Positions 7,595 to 16,973 are shown, counted from the stretch's first letter. The stretch: 64,000 nucleotides of DNA from CAVUCH01 sp963763095 (GCA_963763095.1 CAVXNR010000035.1:1-64000); one strand, 5' to 3'. Notes: generated from the letters alone by a model not told the origin. Numbers and translations: made by a program.

Positions 7595-8476
7595 CCGTTC
7601 CTCCCCCTGGTCCCCGTCCAGGTCTCCGGTCATAACGGCCACATCCTCCGCCGTGGCCGGTTCGTCGGCGGGCAGCGAGTGCGGGGCGTCGGTGGCGATG
7701 CCTGCGGGCACTTCGAAGCCGAGTGCGGTCGCCATGTCTTCCACCTTCGGCAGATCGCTCAGATCACGCAGCCCGAAGCGGTCGAGGAACTCCCGGGTCG
7801 TCGAGTAGAGGAACGGCCGTCCGACTACCTGCCTGCGGCCGCTGATCTTCACGAGCCCGCGTTCGAGCAGGGTGCCGATCACGCCGGACGTGTTCACGCC
7901 CCGGATTTCGGTGATTTCGGCCGCCGTGATCGGCTGCTTGTAGGCGATCACCGCGAGCGTCTCGAGCGCCTGCACCGACAGCTTCTGCGTCGTGCGCTCG
8001 TGGAACATGCGGCGCACCCATTCGTGCAGCTCGGGACGGGTGACAATCTGATAGCCGTTCGCGACCTCCACGAGCTGCAGACCGCCGGGGCGATCCTCGT
8101 ATCGCCGCTGCAGCTCCGCGATCGCGGCCTGCACCTGCTCCTTCGGCTCGGCATCGAGCAGCTTGAGAATGGCTCTCAACGTGATCGGCTCGGGCGATGC
8201 AAAGACAATCGCCTCGATGACGACCACGAGGTGCTCGTTGAGGGACTGCGCGGAGCGGCCGGGTGTCGTCGCCTCCATGACGGCGTCGACCGTCATCACA
8301 TCTGACGGCTCGTCGGCAACACCATCTCCTGCCGCGCCGGCGCGCGATTCACCGGCGCTCTCGCCAGTCGTGACGGGATCGCGATCGGCGGCGGCGTCCG
8401 CCAACGGGGCCTCTCCCTCTGCGGTCTGGATCGAGTCCGCCGTGCCAGTCTCCGGGTCCTGCTGATCGTTGTTCAT
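7592..8476 (-). CDS. scpB: Segregation and condensation protein B
   Basis: ScpB is the winged-helix kleisin partner of the SMC condensin complex. The central region carries the family pattern EAIVFASPEPIT, SVQALETLAVIAYKQPIT and RGVNTSGVIGTLLERGLV. The first 80 residues are acidic, low-complexity and poorly conserved, and the C-terminus after FGLRDLSDLP is a 50-residue acidic tail; the total of 294 residues is longer than the usual 190-200 because of these tails. It lies 41 bases after scpA on the same strand. Confidence 0.92.
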   Translation of the reverse strand: MNNDQQDPETGTADSIQTAEGEAPLADAAADRDPVTTGESAGESRAGAAGDGVADEPSDVMTVDAVMEATTPGRSAQSLNEHLVVVIEAIVFASPEPITLRAILKLLDAEPKEQVQAAIAELQRRYEDRPGGLQLVEVANGYQIVTRPELHEWVRRMFHERTTQKLSVQALETLAVIAYKQPITAAEITEIRGVNTSGVIGTLLERGLVKISGRRQVVGRPFLYSTTREFLDRFGLRDLSDLPKVEDMATALGFEVPAGIATDAPHSLPADEPATAEDVAVMTGDLDGDQGEER

Positions 8477-8517
8477 CGGTATGTCAGTCCGCTCTGGCCC
8501 GTTTCATGGCCGCGGCG

Positions 8518-9396
8518 TTACGCGTCGTCGGTTCGGGTGGGAGGGTTGGCCACGTCCGGCGCGGGCGTCGCCTGCGCGTGCGCGGCGTGCACGTCTTCGG
8601 GATCCATGATCGGGTGCGGCGCATCTGCGGGACGGGCGCGTTTGTAGACGCGGATCGGGCCGAACGGGCCTGACTGGAAGATGCGCACCAGCTTCAGCCG
8701 GATCATCTCCAGCAGCGCCAGGAACGTGACGATGAGGTCTCCCCGTCCGGAGACGTCACCGAACAGCTCCTCGAAGCCGCAGGCCTCGGTCTCCGAAAGG
8801 CGCGTCAACAGAACCTCGATCCGCGACTCAATCGAGATCTGCTCCGGCGGCAGCAGCACGCGCGGCCGCCCCTTCGCCCGCTCGAGCACGCCGCGGAAGG
8901 CCGCGAGCAGGCTGAAGAGGTCCACTTCCAGTTCGGGCTCGACATCCTCACCGGCTACGTCGGCGACGGCCGCATCCGAGCGGGGCCACTGTGCGTTGCG
9001 CCACGTCTCGCGCTCGTGCAGCAGTTCCGCGGCCACCTTGAACCGCTGATGTTCGATCAGCCGGCGCACCAGCGCCTCGCGCGGATCTTCCTCCTCCCTG
9101 TCGAGCTCCGCCTCCGTGGGCGGCCGCGGCAGGAGCATGCGCGACTTGATGTGGATCAGCGTCGCCGCCATCACCAGGAACTCGCCCGCGATGTCGAGGT
9201 TCATCTCCTGCATCAGCTCGATGTACTCGAGGTACTGATTGGTGATGAGCGCGATCGGGATGTCGTAGACGTTCACCTCGCTGGTCTTGATGAGGTGAAT
9301 CAGCAGATCGAGTGGCCCCTCGAAGTGTTCGAGTTTGATCGGATACGCCTCGAGCGACGACTCGAAGTCCTTTGGCAGATCCACAGTGCTTGGCAC
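8518..9396 (-). CDS. scpA: Segregation and condensation protein A
   Basis: ScpA is the kleisin that bridges the SMC heads. The N-terminal signature FEGPLDLLIHLI is at residues 25-36, followed by DIPIALITNQYLEYIELM and ATLIHIKSRMLLPR. The C-terminal winged helix (ETEACGFEELF...FLALLEMIRLKLVRIFQ) is intact. The length of 292 residues is slightly long because of a C-terminal tail rich in Ala, Pro and His. The order trpS-scpA-scpB on one strand suggests a single transcript. Confidence 0.93.
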   Translation of the reverse strand: MPSTVDLPKDFESSLEAYPIKLEHFEGPLDLLIHLIKTSEVNVYDIPIALITNQYLEYIELMQEMNLDIAGEFLVMAATLIHIKSRMLLPRPPTEAELDREEEDPREALVRRLIEHQRFKVAAELLHERETWRNAQWPRSDAAVADVAGEDVEPELEVDLFSLLAAFRGVLERAKGRPRVLLPPEQISIESRIEVLLTRLSETEACGFEELFGDVSGRGDLIVTFLALLEMIRLKLVRIFQSGPFGPIRVYKRARPADAPHPIMDPEDVHAAHAQATPAPDVANPPTRTDDA

Positions 9397-9458
9397 CCCG
9401 AGTCTGGATTTCCGCAGTTTCGCGCTACCGGTGGTATCGAGCCGGGAGCCGGCCGAGG

Positions 9459-10466
9459 TCAGCGGTACGCAATCTTCATCGCCTCACGCACGCGCGCCAT
9501 CGTTTCCGCGGCGTGCACACGGGCGCGCCTGGAGCCTTCGAACAGCACCTCGTCGAGGTACCCCGGGCGCGCGAGCACCTCTGCCCGGCGCTGCCGCATC
9601 GGCTCGAGCAGCGCGTTCAGGGCCGTCGCCAGCTTCGTCTTCACTTCCACATCGCCGACCCGCCCCTCGCGATAGCGTGCCTTCAGATCCTCGACTTCGG
9701 CCGTGCAGGGGTTGAACGCCTCATGGTAGATGAAGACGGGATTCCCCTCGACCGTCCCCGGGATGTCCGCGCGGACACGCTTCGGGTCCGTGTACATCAT
9801 GCGCACCTTCTTGATCACGACGTCCGCCGGGTCGGCGAGATCGATCGTGTTCTGGTAGCTCTTGCTCATCTTCCGGTTGTCGAGTCCGGGCAGGCGCGGC
9901 ACCGGCGTAAGCAGCGGCTGGGGCTCGACGAACACCTCGCCATACAGGTTGTGAAAGCGGCGCACGATCTCGCGCGACAGCTCCAGGTGCGGCACCTGAT
10001 CCTCCCCCACCGGCACGTACCGCGCGTTGTACATGATGACGTCGGCCGTCTGCAGCAAGGGGTAGCTCAGGAACCCGACGGACGACAGGTCCTTGTCCGA
10101 CAGCTGGTCGATCTGCTCCTTGTAGGTCGGCACCCGCTCGAGCCATGGGATGGGGATGATCATCGAGAGCAGCAGCGCGAGCTCCGCGTGCTCGGGCACG
10201 AGCGACTGGACGAACAACGTGCTCCGCTCGGGATCGAGGCCGGCGGCGATCCAGTCGGCGGCGTTGTCCCGTGCGTACGCCGTCAGCTCCGCCGTGTCCG
10301 CATACCCGCTGGTCAGCGCGTGCCAGTCCGCGACGAAGTAGAAGCAGTCGTACTCCGCCTGCAGGTGGACCCAGTTCCGCAGGGCGCCGACGAGGTGACC
10401 GAGGTGGAGCCTGCCCGTGGGCCGCATCCCGGAGACGACCCGCGCGCGGGCGGCTACAGGAGCCAT
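9459..10466 (-). CDS. trpS: Tryptophanyl-tRNA synthetase
   Basis: This class I synthetase charges tRNA-Trp. The HIGH-type motif is GRLHLGHLVGAL near residue 18 and the KMSKS motif is in NRKMSKSYQN near residue 200. The string GMRPTGRLHLGH and the length of 335 residues are typical of bacterial TrpRS. The start overlaps the end of the M50 protease gene by 13 bases, and scpA follows after 62 bases, so the four genes form a probable operon. Confidence 0.96.
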   Translation of the reverse strand: MAPVAARARVVSGMRPTGRLHLGHLVGALRNWVHLQAEYDCFYFVADWHALTSGYADTAELTAYARDNAADWIAAGLDPERSTLFVQSLVPEHAELALLLSMIIPIPWLERVPTYKEQIDQLSDKDLSSVGFLSYPLLQTADVIMYNARYVPVGEDQVPHLELSREIVRRFHNLYGEVFVEPQPLLTPVPRLPGLDNRKMSKSYQNTIDLADPADVVIKKVRMMYTDPKRVRADIPGTVEGNPVFIYHEAFNPCTAEVEDLKARYREGRVGDVEVKTKLATALNALLEPMRQRRAEVLARPGYLDEVLFEGSRRARVHAAETMARVREAMKIAYR

Positions 10467-11089
10467 GACAGGATCAGTTGTGCCGGAGGGCCGACGATGA
10501 CGCTCAGCATGCCCGTGAGCATCAGCGCGTACAGCAGCAGAAATCCCCAGGGCCGCAGCCGGTCGAACTGTTCGGCGAGCGCGGGAGGCAGGAGCCCCGC
10601 CAGCACGTTGCCGCCGTCCAGCGGCGGGATCGGGATCATGTTGAACACCGCGAGCAGCACGTTGATCAGCAGCATGCGCTGCAGCACCGTCACGACGAAC
10701 TCCGGCACGCCTACAGCCTCGACGGCACCGCCCGACAACACGCGCCAGATGACGGCCGCGACCGTTGCGAGCAGCAGGTTGCTCGCCGGGCCTGCGGCGG
10801 CGATCAGCATGAAGTCGCGCCGGAAGTGCAAGAGGTTCCGCCCGTCAACCGGCACCGGCTTCGCCCAGCCGATCACGGGCAGGTTCGTAGCGATGGCGAT
10901 GAGCGGGAAGAGCACGGTCCCGATTGGATCGACGTGCACCGCCGGGTTGAGCGATACCCGCCCGAGCAGACGGGCGGTCGGATCGCCGAGGCGGTCGGCC
11001 GTAAACGCATGCGCCGCTTCGTGCACCGTCAGCGAGAACAGCAGCACCGCGAACGCAATCAGGATCTGCGTGATATCCAGTGAAGGCAA
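10454..11089 (-). CDS. Site-2 protease family (M50) membrane metalloprotease
   Basis: An intramembrane zinc protease of the small, PDZ-less M50B type. The zinc motif HEAAH is at about residue 23 and the second metal motif is NMIPIPPLDGG near residue 146. About five transmembrane segments are visible. The length of 211 residues matches the short homologues usually found next to trpS and scpA. Its substrate is unknown. Confidence 0.85.
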   Translation of the reverse strand: MPSLDITQILIAFAVLLFSLTVHEAAHAFTADRLGDPTARLLGRVSLNPAVHVDPIGTVLFPLIAIATNLPVIGWAKPVPVDGRNLLHFRRDFMLIAAAGPASNLLLATVAAVIWRVLSGGAVEAVGVPEFVVTVLQRMLLINVLLAVFNMIPIPPLDGGNVLAGLLPPALAEQFDRLRPWGFLLLYALMLTGMLSVIVGPPAQLILSWLL

Positions 11090-11286
11090 GACCCAACAGG
11101 TTAGGCCAACACGGCGCGCCTAAGCAAGGGAGCCAAAGAATAAGCGGTCCGCGCAACGTGCATTTAGCAGCGGCGGTGAGGCGGGAACTGTGATAGTTTC
11201 CCACGACGTCTACTGTTCGCGAAGATCCGCGACACGATTGAGGTAGCCAGGCAATCTGCCCGCGAGCAAGTCACGGAGGTGTTGCA

Positions 11287-11691
11287 ATGAAGCACCCTTT
11301 GGTTGCGGCGGTTCCGCTGATCCTCGTCTGGGCGTGCGGCGGCGGCGCGCAGCCCTCGCCGACTGCGCCGAGCGCCCAACCTCCCCCACCGGCAACGCCC
11401 ACGATTCAGATCCTCCGTATTACTGTCCCTCCGACTCTGGAGGCGGGCACGACGGTGCAGTTATCCGCTGTGACCGTGCTGAGCGATGGCGCGGCGCAGA
11501 CGGTCACGCCGGACAGCGTCAGATGGCAGGTGTCAAATACCGTCGTCGCCACCATCTCGGCGACAGGCGTGTTGTCGGCGCTGCAAGCTGGCGTTGTGGA
11601 TGTCAGGGCCTCATACCAGCAATTGACATCTGAGGCGGCCAGCGTAACCGTTGCAGCGTCGAGCTCGGGGGTAGGGTGGTGGGACTACTGA
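11287..11691 (+). CDS. Small lipoprotein with bacterial Ig-like (BIG2) domain
   Basis: The N-terminus MKHPLVAAVPLILVWAC is a signal peptide with a lipobox-like VWAC, so the mature protein would be lipid-anchored at Cys17 after processing. A Pro-rich linker (about residues 20-37) leads to one BIG2-type fold (residues 40-125: ITVPPTLEAGTTVQLSAV and SNTVVATISATGVLSALQAG). The ribosome binding site GGAGGT lies six bases upstream. The gene is isolated, 197 bases from the divergent M50 gene. The function is unknown, probably surface adhesion or structure. Confidence 0.7.
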   Translation: MKHPLVAAVPLILVWACGGGAQPSPTAPSAQPPPPATPTIQILRITVPPTLEAGTTVQLSAVTVLSDGAAQTVTPDSVRWQVSNTVVATISATGVLSALQAGVVDVRASYQQLTSEAASVTVAASSSGVGWWDY

Positions 11692-11832
11692 CCGGTCGTG
11701 GGCGCAAGACCCAGGCAACGAGCGTCGTGCCACCTCTAGCCATATCCGGCAACTCGCTCGTTTTCAAACTTGACCACCTACCGAAACGGCCCCAGCACTT
11801 GCCAGTCACCCCGCCCGCCCCGACGCCCGGCT

Positions 11833-13787
11833 TCAGCCCTGTCTACTGAAGTACGAGAGCACCGCGTCGGCCACCTTCGTCCCGACGGACGACACGAGCT
11901 CCTCGCGCGTGGCGCGCCGGACGCCCGCCAGGCTGCCGAACGTGGTGAGCAGTGTCTTGCGCCGGCGCGGCCCGATCCCGGGCACGCCATCGAGCTCGGA
12001 TCGCAGGTCGCGCATGCTGCGGGCCTTTCGGTGAAAGGTCACCGCGAAGCGATGCGCCTCATCGCGAATCTGCTGCAGGAGCAGCAGCGCCGGGTCGTTC
12101 TCCGCCAGCCCGATCGGATCGGGGTGATCGCGGGTGAAGATCAGCTCCTCCTTCTTCGCAAGCCCCACGGCTACGAGGTTTGCGAGGCCGAGGAACTCCA
12201 GCCCCTCGTACGCGGCCGCGAGCTGGCCCTTGCCGCCGTCGATCACGATGAGATCGGGAAACGGGCCGCCGGCCTCGAGCAGCTTGCGGTAACGGCGCGT
12301 GACCACCTGCCGCATCGCGGCGAAGTCGTCGAGAAACGCGCGGGCTCGCGCGCGCTGGGTGTCTGCAGGGCTGAAGCCCTGCCCCGCACGGTGTCGGTGT
12401 TTGCAGGGCTGAAGCCCTGCCCCACACGGGTGTCGGTGTTTGCAGGGCTGAAGCCCTGCCCCACAGGGGCGACAGGCGTCACGTCGGGGCGCACGCGGAA
12501 TTTGCGGTATTCGCTGCGGCGCATCCGGCCATCCTCGCACACGACCATCGACGCCACGGTTTCCGCACCCTGGATCGTGGAGATGTCGAAGCACTCAATC
12601 CGGCGCGGGAGCGCCTCGAGGTGCAGCACCGAGCGGAGCGTCTCGAGCGCCTCGTAGTTTGCCGTCGTGCCGCCGCCGAAGCGGGTCTGGTAGGCCAGCG
12701 TCGCGTTCCTGGTCGCCAGGTCCACGAGGCCCCGCTTCTCGCCACGTTTGGGCGACAGCACCTGCACCCGGCGGCCCGCACGCCCGCTCAACCACTCGGC
12801 GACCGTGTCCGCATCGTCTATGTCGATCGGCAGGTGCACGTCCGGCGGAACCGGGCGTATCTCGTAGAACTGCGGGATTGCTGCCTGCAGCACGTCCGCC
12901 TCGCTCGTGACCGCACCGGCCTCGCTCTCCGTCACCAGCTCGACGCGCTCGATCACACGACCGCGGCGGACAAGGAACACGAGGAGGACCGCCCCCGCGG
13001 GGCCCACCTTCAGGCCAAAGACGTCACGGTCGCCCAACTCCGCCCTGGCCATCTTCTGCTGCTGCTCGTGCAACGTCTGCACGGTGCGCATCGCATCGCG
13101 CAACTGGCCCGCGCGCTCATACTGCTCCGCTTCGGCCGCCTCGACCATCCGTCCGCGCAGCTGCTCGGTCAGCTCGTCACTCCGGCCCTCGAGGAACAAT
13201 CTGGTGTCCTGCACGGCGTGCTGATACTCAGTTTCAGAGCAGATGGTGTCGACGCACGGGGCCAGGCAGCGGTTGATGTCGTACTCGAGGCACGGACGTG
13301 CGCGCTTGCCCGTGATGACCTCGTTGCACGAGCGGATGCCGAACAGGCGGTGCGTCAGCGCCATGGTTTTCCGCGCGAACCGGGCGGGCAGGAACGGGCC
13401 TGCGTAGGTGTGGCCGTCCCGCTCGACACGTCGCGCCACGAGAACGCGCGGAAACGACTCGCCCGTGGTCAGCTGCAGGTACGGGTAGCTCTTGTCGTCA
13501 CGCAGCAGGATGTTGTACTTCGGCGCGCGCTGCTTGATGAGATTGTTCTCGAGCGCCAGCGCCTCCACGACGGAGTCGGTGACGATGACCTCGAGACGGT
13601 CGGCCTCGTCGAGCAGCGCATTGGTCTTGGGGTTGACACCGTAGGCACCGAGGTAGCTCCGGACGCGGTCCCGCAGCGCCCGCGCCTTCCCCACATAGAT
13701 CGTGTCCCCTGCGGCGTTGAAGTACAGGTAGACCCCTGGCTGCTCCGGCAACCTGCCGATCTGGGTCTTGAGATCACGGATGGGCAT
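11833..13787 (-). CDS. uvrC: Excinuclease ABC subunit C, frameshifted within an inserted repeat
   Basis: UvrC makes both incisions in nucleotide excision repair. The GIY-YIG domain (PGVYLYFNAAGDTIYVGKA) is at the N-terminus, then the Cys-rich and UvrB-binding parts. The RNase H-like nuclease has Asp in ECFDIS and IDGGKGQL and His in DEAHRFAV, and helix-hairpin-helix repeats end the protein. Between the first and second catalytic Asp lie about 40 extra residues, VGQGFSPANTDTR repeated at a 13-codon period. The third copy lacks one base near 12386-12391 (GG where copy 2 has GGG), which moves the rest out of frame. Restoring one G gives 651 residues. Confidence 0.85.
12365..12459. repeat. Three TGAA-loop hairpins inside uvrC
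   Basis: GCAGGGCTGAAGCCCTGC occurs at 12365-12382, 12403-12420 and 12442-12459. The distances are 38 and 39 bases; the 39-base period equals 13 codons and keeps the uvrC frame, while the 38-base step is where the frame is lost. Each copy can fold as a GCAGGGC/GCCCTGC stem closed by TGAA. The same hairpin is intergenic at 39554, 47247 and 52578, so this is an intergenic-type repeat that has entered a coding region. Confidence 0.9.
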
Positions 13788-13828
13788 GGGCTACTATGCC
13801 GCGTCTGCGGCGCGCTTCCGAACCCCCA

Positions 13829-13834
13829 ATTATA
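13829..13834 (-). promoter_or_regulatory. Candidate uvrC -10 element
   Basis: On the minus strand TATAAT matches the consensus -10 exactly and lies about 40 bases before the uvrC ATG at 13787. No clear -35 is seen 17 bases upstream, so the call rests on the hexamer and its position. Confidence 0.35.
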
Positions 13835-13903
13835 GCGGACCGATCGCCCAGGCACGGCCGCACGGCGAGTAGCGACCGGCGCGACACGAACGGCTCGGCT
13901 TAC

Positions 13904-14680
13904 ATGACCTTCACCGGCGCGATCGGCGCAGTCTGCATGCTCCCGCTGCGCGCGATCATCCGCATCAGCGTCGCGCTCGGCATTCACCCCAACGTCCTCA
14001 CGCTCATCGGCGTCCTCATCAACGTGGGCGCCGGCTTTGCGCTCGGACGCGGCCACTTCATCGTGGCCGGGTTGATCATGATCGTGGCGAACATCTTCGA
14101 TTTCATCGATGGCAAGGTGGCGCACATCACGGGCAAGCAGTCGGCGTTCGGCGCCTTCTGGGACTCGACGCTCGACCGCTTCTCCGACCTGGCGCTGTTT
14201 ACAGGGCTGGTCTACCTGTATTCGCGGCTGGGCAGCCACGATTACGTCCTGATCACCACGCTGACGCTGATCTTCGCAACGATGACGAGCTATTCGCGCG
14301 CGCGCGCGGAGTCGCTGGTCGAGCGGTGCAAGGTTGGCTTCATGGAGCGCCCCGAGCGGATCGTGCTCTTCATGATCGGCGCGTTCACGAACCGGATGGC
14401 GGCGGTGCTCTGGGTCATCCTGATCCTGTCGGTGATCACCGTGGCGAACCGGATCTACTACACGTATCTCGCCCTGAACGGGCTGCCGCAACCCTCGCAC
14501 GCGGGCGCGAAGGGACTCTTCTGGCAGGCGTTCTTCTGGACGGATGAGCGGGCCACGCTCGGCTACGACCTGTGGGTGCTCGCAATCCTGGCGTTCGTCT
14601 GGGTCACGCCGCCGGCATGGATCGGAGACCCGGTCGCAACCGGTCCGGGGCTGGTGGGGTTGCTCGGCCGGGTGTTCTAA
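13904..14680 (+). CDS. CDP-alcohol phosphatidyltransferase family membrane protein
   Basis: The family transfers a phospho-alcohol from a CDP-linked donor to an acceptor in the membrane (phospholipid or inositol-phosphate synthesis). The motif is readable as DFIDGKVAH then GAFWDSTLD, which matches D-x2-D-G-x2-A-R-x8-G-x3-D-x3-D except that the usual Arg is His. Six hydrophobic segments are visible. The start MTFTGAIG at 13904 has no clear ribosome binding site; an in-frame ATG at 13796 gives 36 more unlikely residues. It is divergent from uvrC. The acceptor is unknown. Confidence 0.75.
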   Translation: MTFTGAIGAVCMLPLRAIIRISVALGIHPNVLTLIGVLINVGAGFALGRGHFIVAGLIMIVANIFDFIDGKVAHITGKQSAFGAFWDSTLDRFSDLALFTGLVYLYSRLGSHDYVLITTLTLIFATMTSYSRARAESLVERCKVGFMERPERIVLFMIGAFTNRMAAVLWVILILSVITVANRIYYTYLALNGLPQPSHAGAKGLFWQAFFWTDERATLGYDLWVLAILAFVWVTPPAWIGDPVATGPGLVGLLGRVF

Positions 14681-14689
14681 GGCAACGCC

Positions 14690-15550
14690 TTACGCCCGCT
14701 TGCGTCTGGGCTCGGCCTTGGCGGCGGGGGCCTTCTTCGGCAGATCTGCCTTCGCGGTCGGTTTCTTGGAAGCGCTTACGGCATCAAGGCTCTTGCGCAG
14801 CGCGGCCATGAGATCGACAACGTTGCTCGGCGCCTCCGGGGCTTCCGTGGCAACGACCTCTTCGCCGGCCACCTTCGCGTTGATCACGCGACGGAGTTCT
14901 TCCTTGTATTCGTCCTTGTAGTCGTCGAGGTTCAGCTCGCCGCTGTACATCTCCACGACCTGCTGCGCCAGCTTCAGTTCTTCGGGCTTGACGGTCTTCG
15001 GCACCTTGTCGAGCTCTTCAATCTGATCGATGCCCCTGAGCTCCGCCGCGTGGTGCAGCGTATACATGACCAGGCCGTGTTCCTGGGGCTTCACAGCGAC
15101 GAGGTACTCGCGGCCGTAGAGCGCCACCTTCCCGATGCCGGCTTTGCCGCGCATCCCTTCCCGCATAACGGCAAAGGCTTCGGCCGCCACGGCGCCATCC
15201 GGTGCGAGATGGTACGCCTTGTCCACGTACATCGGGTCGATCGCGGACTCGTCCGAGAACTGCACCATGTTGATGACTCGCGTCGACTCGACGGTCACCT
15301 TCGAGAAGTCATCCTCGCTCATGACCACATAGCGGCCCTTCTGGAACTCGTAGCCCTTGGCGATCTCCGTGTTCGGCACCTCGCGGTCGCACGTCGGACA
15401 CCAGCGCTTCTGCTGGATGCGCGTCTGACAGACGTTGTGCAGCTGATTGAACGACAGCGACGCGGCCGCTTCCGTGGCCGGAAACACCCGGATCGGGATG
15501 TTTACCAGGCTGACTTTCAGGAACCCTTTCCAGGTGGATCGCGCAGCCAT
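14690..15550 (-). CDS. ku: Non-homologous end joining protein Ku
   Basis: Bacterial Ku binds DNA ends as a homodimer and recruits ligase LigD. The N-terminal string TWKGFLKVSLVNIPIRVFPA and the CPTCDREV zinc-like pair are standard, as is the Ku core up to about residue 230. The C-terminal 40 residues are Lys/Ala-rich, the kind of tail that binds DNA. The length of 286 residues is normal. No LigD, polymerase or primase gene is present within the window, so its partner must be elsewhere. It converges with the CDP-alcohol transferase gene. Confidence 0.95.
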   Translation of the reverse strand: MAARSTWKGFLKVSLVNIPIRVFPATEAAASLSFNQLHNVCQTRIQQKRWCPTCDREVPNTEIAKGYEFQKGRYVVMSEDDFSKVTVESTRVINMVQFSDESAIDPMYVDKAYHLAPDGAVAAEAFAVMREGMRGKAGIGKVALYGREYLVAVKPQEHGLVMYTLHHAAELRGIDQIEELDKVPKTVKPEELKLAQQVVEMYSGELNLDDYKDEYKEELRRVINAKVAGEEVVATEAPEAPSNVVDLMAALRKSLDAVSASKKPTAKADLPKKAPAAKAEPRRKRA

Positions 15551-15607
15551 GGGCCTCTACTCCTCCAGAACACGAACCGAATTGGAGAGAACTCTAGCAT
15601 ACAGGAC

Positions 15608-15694
15608 AGGCTGCAGGCTGCAGGCTGCGGCCTGCAGGCCCGTCGGACCTAAGGCCAGACGTGGCCGGTAGCCTGTAGGCTGCAGCCTGCAGCC
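15608..15694. repeat. GGCTGCA paired inverted arrays
   Basis: Left array 15608-15630 repeats AGGCTGC three times; right array 15672-15694 is its inverse. The perfect arms are GGCTGCAGGCTGCAG (15609-15623) and CTGCAGCCTGCAGCC (15680-15694), with a spacer of 56 bases. It lies between the start of ku and the stop of the membrane protein gene. The unit is the same as at 408-495. Confidence 0.85.
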
Positions 15695-15706
15695 GAGTCT
15701 CACGAC

Positions 15707-16267
15707 CTAAACATCGTCCCGCAGGTCGTACCCCAGGTCCATGCCGCCCCCACTGAACTGGATATCGTGTGCCGCAATCTTGTCCCGGAGCAAGCGGCGA
15801 ACGGCGCCGTAGTAGGCGGTCGGAACCACCAGCGGCCGCGCCATCTGCTTCAATCGCGAAACCAGCAGCAGGGTGACCTGCTCGCCTTCGCGCCAGGCGA
15901 TTCCGCCGATCTGCCGGTACGGCATGAACCCGTTCTCGGCCCAGATGCCATCGGCATAGAAGCCGCGCCCGATCCGCCGCGACAGCGGCACGGCGTAGGC
16001 GTAATACAGGAACATCATGCCCTCGCCGAAGAGCTGCGCGGGTGACCGCTGCATGAACAGCACTTTGACAATCAGCAGGAGCCCCAACGTGACCCCGAGA
16101 AACAGGATGAGCCCGTAATAGGGTGGACGGCGTCCCGGCCAGGTCAGCAGCGCGTCGCGTCGGCGCCGCCAGTATCGGAAGAGATCCAGTCCAGCGCGCA
16201 GGTTGGCGATCAGGAATCCCACGCCGAAGAGCAGCAGCACGTGCGGCAGGAGAGCACGTATATCCAT
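15707..16267 (-). CDS. Hypothetical membrane protein
   Basis: I do not recognise a named family with certainty. There are two clear hydrophobic segments (about residues 7-24 and 50-67) and a weaker third near residue 85, followed by a cytoplasmic part of about 90 residues containing GFYADGIWAENGFMPYRQIGG and a basic helix. The C-terminal part resembles the small soluble domain of proteins annotated DUF5673, but this is only an impression. It lies 74 bases from tdk on the same strand. Confidence 0.55.
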   Translation of the reverse strand: MDIRALLPHVLLLFGVGFLIANLRAGLDLFRYWRRRRDALLTWPGRRPPYYGLILFLGVTLGLLLIVKVLFMQRSPAQLFGEGMMFLYYAYAVPLSRRIGRGFYADGIWAENGFMPYRQIGGIAWREGEQVTLLLVSRLKQMARPLVVPTAYYGAVRRLLRDKIAAHDIQFSGGGMDLGYDLRDDV

Positions 16268-16341
16268 GACCGGATGGATCGATCATACAAGCGGGCAGAC
16301 TCGTGGCAAGTCACTGACGGGGATTCATCACGCGGGTGATC

Positions 16342-16938
16342 TCACGACTGGAGCGGCGGTGTCTCGCTCTGGCCCAGCCCCGGATCGAAGCACTGCCGGC
16401 AGCGCGCCTCGTACGTGCCCTGGGCGCCGAGCAGCACGCGCTCGCTGTTTGCCACCAGGCGCTGCGTATGGTTGGCGGGGTTGCCGCACACCATACAGAT
16501 TGCGAGCGTCTTCGTGATGTACTCGGCGATCGCGAGCAGCTGGGGCATCGGCTCGAACGGCTTGCCCAGGTAATCCTGGTCGAGCCCGGCGACGATCACC
16601 CGCTTGCCCTGATCCGCCAGCGTGTTGCAGACCATCGGCAGCTCGAGATCGAAGAACTGCCCCTCGTCGATCCCGACCACCTCCGTGTCCGCCGCCACGG
16701 CCTCGAGCAACCCACGCGAACTCGCCACGGTGCGCGACGGCAGGCGGATGTCACTGTGCGAGACGATGTGATCGTCCGCATACCGGCCATCGAACTCGGG
16801 CTTGAACACCTGGACCCGCTGTCGGGCGATCTGTGCCCGGCGCAGGCGGCGGATCAGCTCCTCGCTCTTGCCGCTGAACATGCTGCCGGTGATCACCTCG
16901 ATCCAGCCCTGGTTTGGCCTCCGGCTGACGACGTCCAT
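16342..16938 (-). CDS. tdk: Thymidine kinase
   Basis: The salvage enzyme phosphorylates thymidine with ATP. The P-loop GSMFSGKSEE is at residue 18, the DEGQFF motif (Walker B) near residue 94, and four structural-zinc Cys appear as CMVC and CRQC near residues 152 and 184. The length of 198 residues is typical of the type II bacterial enzyme. efp lies 35 bases upstream on the same strand. Confidence 0.95.
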   Translation of the reverse strand: MDVVSRRPNQGWIEVITGSMFSGKSEELIRRLRRAQIARQRVQVFKPEFDGRYADDHIVSHSDIRLPSRTVASSRGLLEAVAADTEVVGIDEGQFFDLELPMVCNTLADQGKRVIVAGLDQDYLGKPFEPMPQLLAIAEYITKTLAICMVCGNPANHTQRLVANSERVLLGAQGTYEARCRQCFDPGLGQSETPPLQS

Positions 16939-16973
16939 TCGCGAGCGACCTTCCCTGCCAGACCGCTAGGCCA

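Noticed and set aside
12365..12459. CRISPR array (three repeats, about 39-base period)
   Set aside because: The repeats are nearly identical across the whole period with no unique spacers, lie inside uvrC and have no cas genes nearby.
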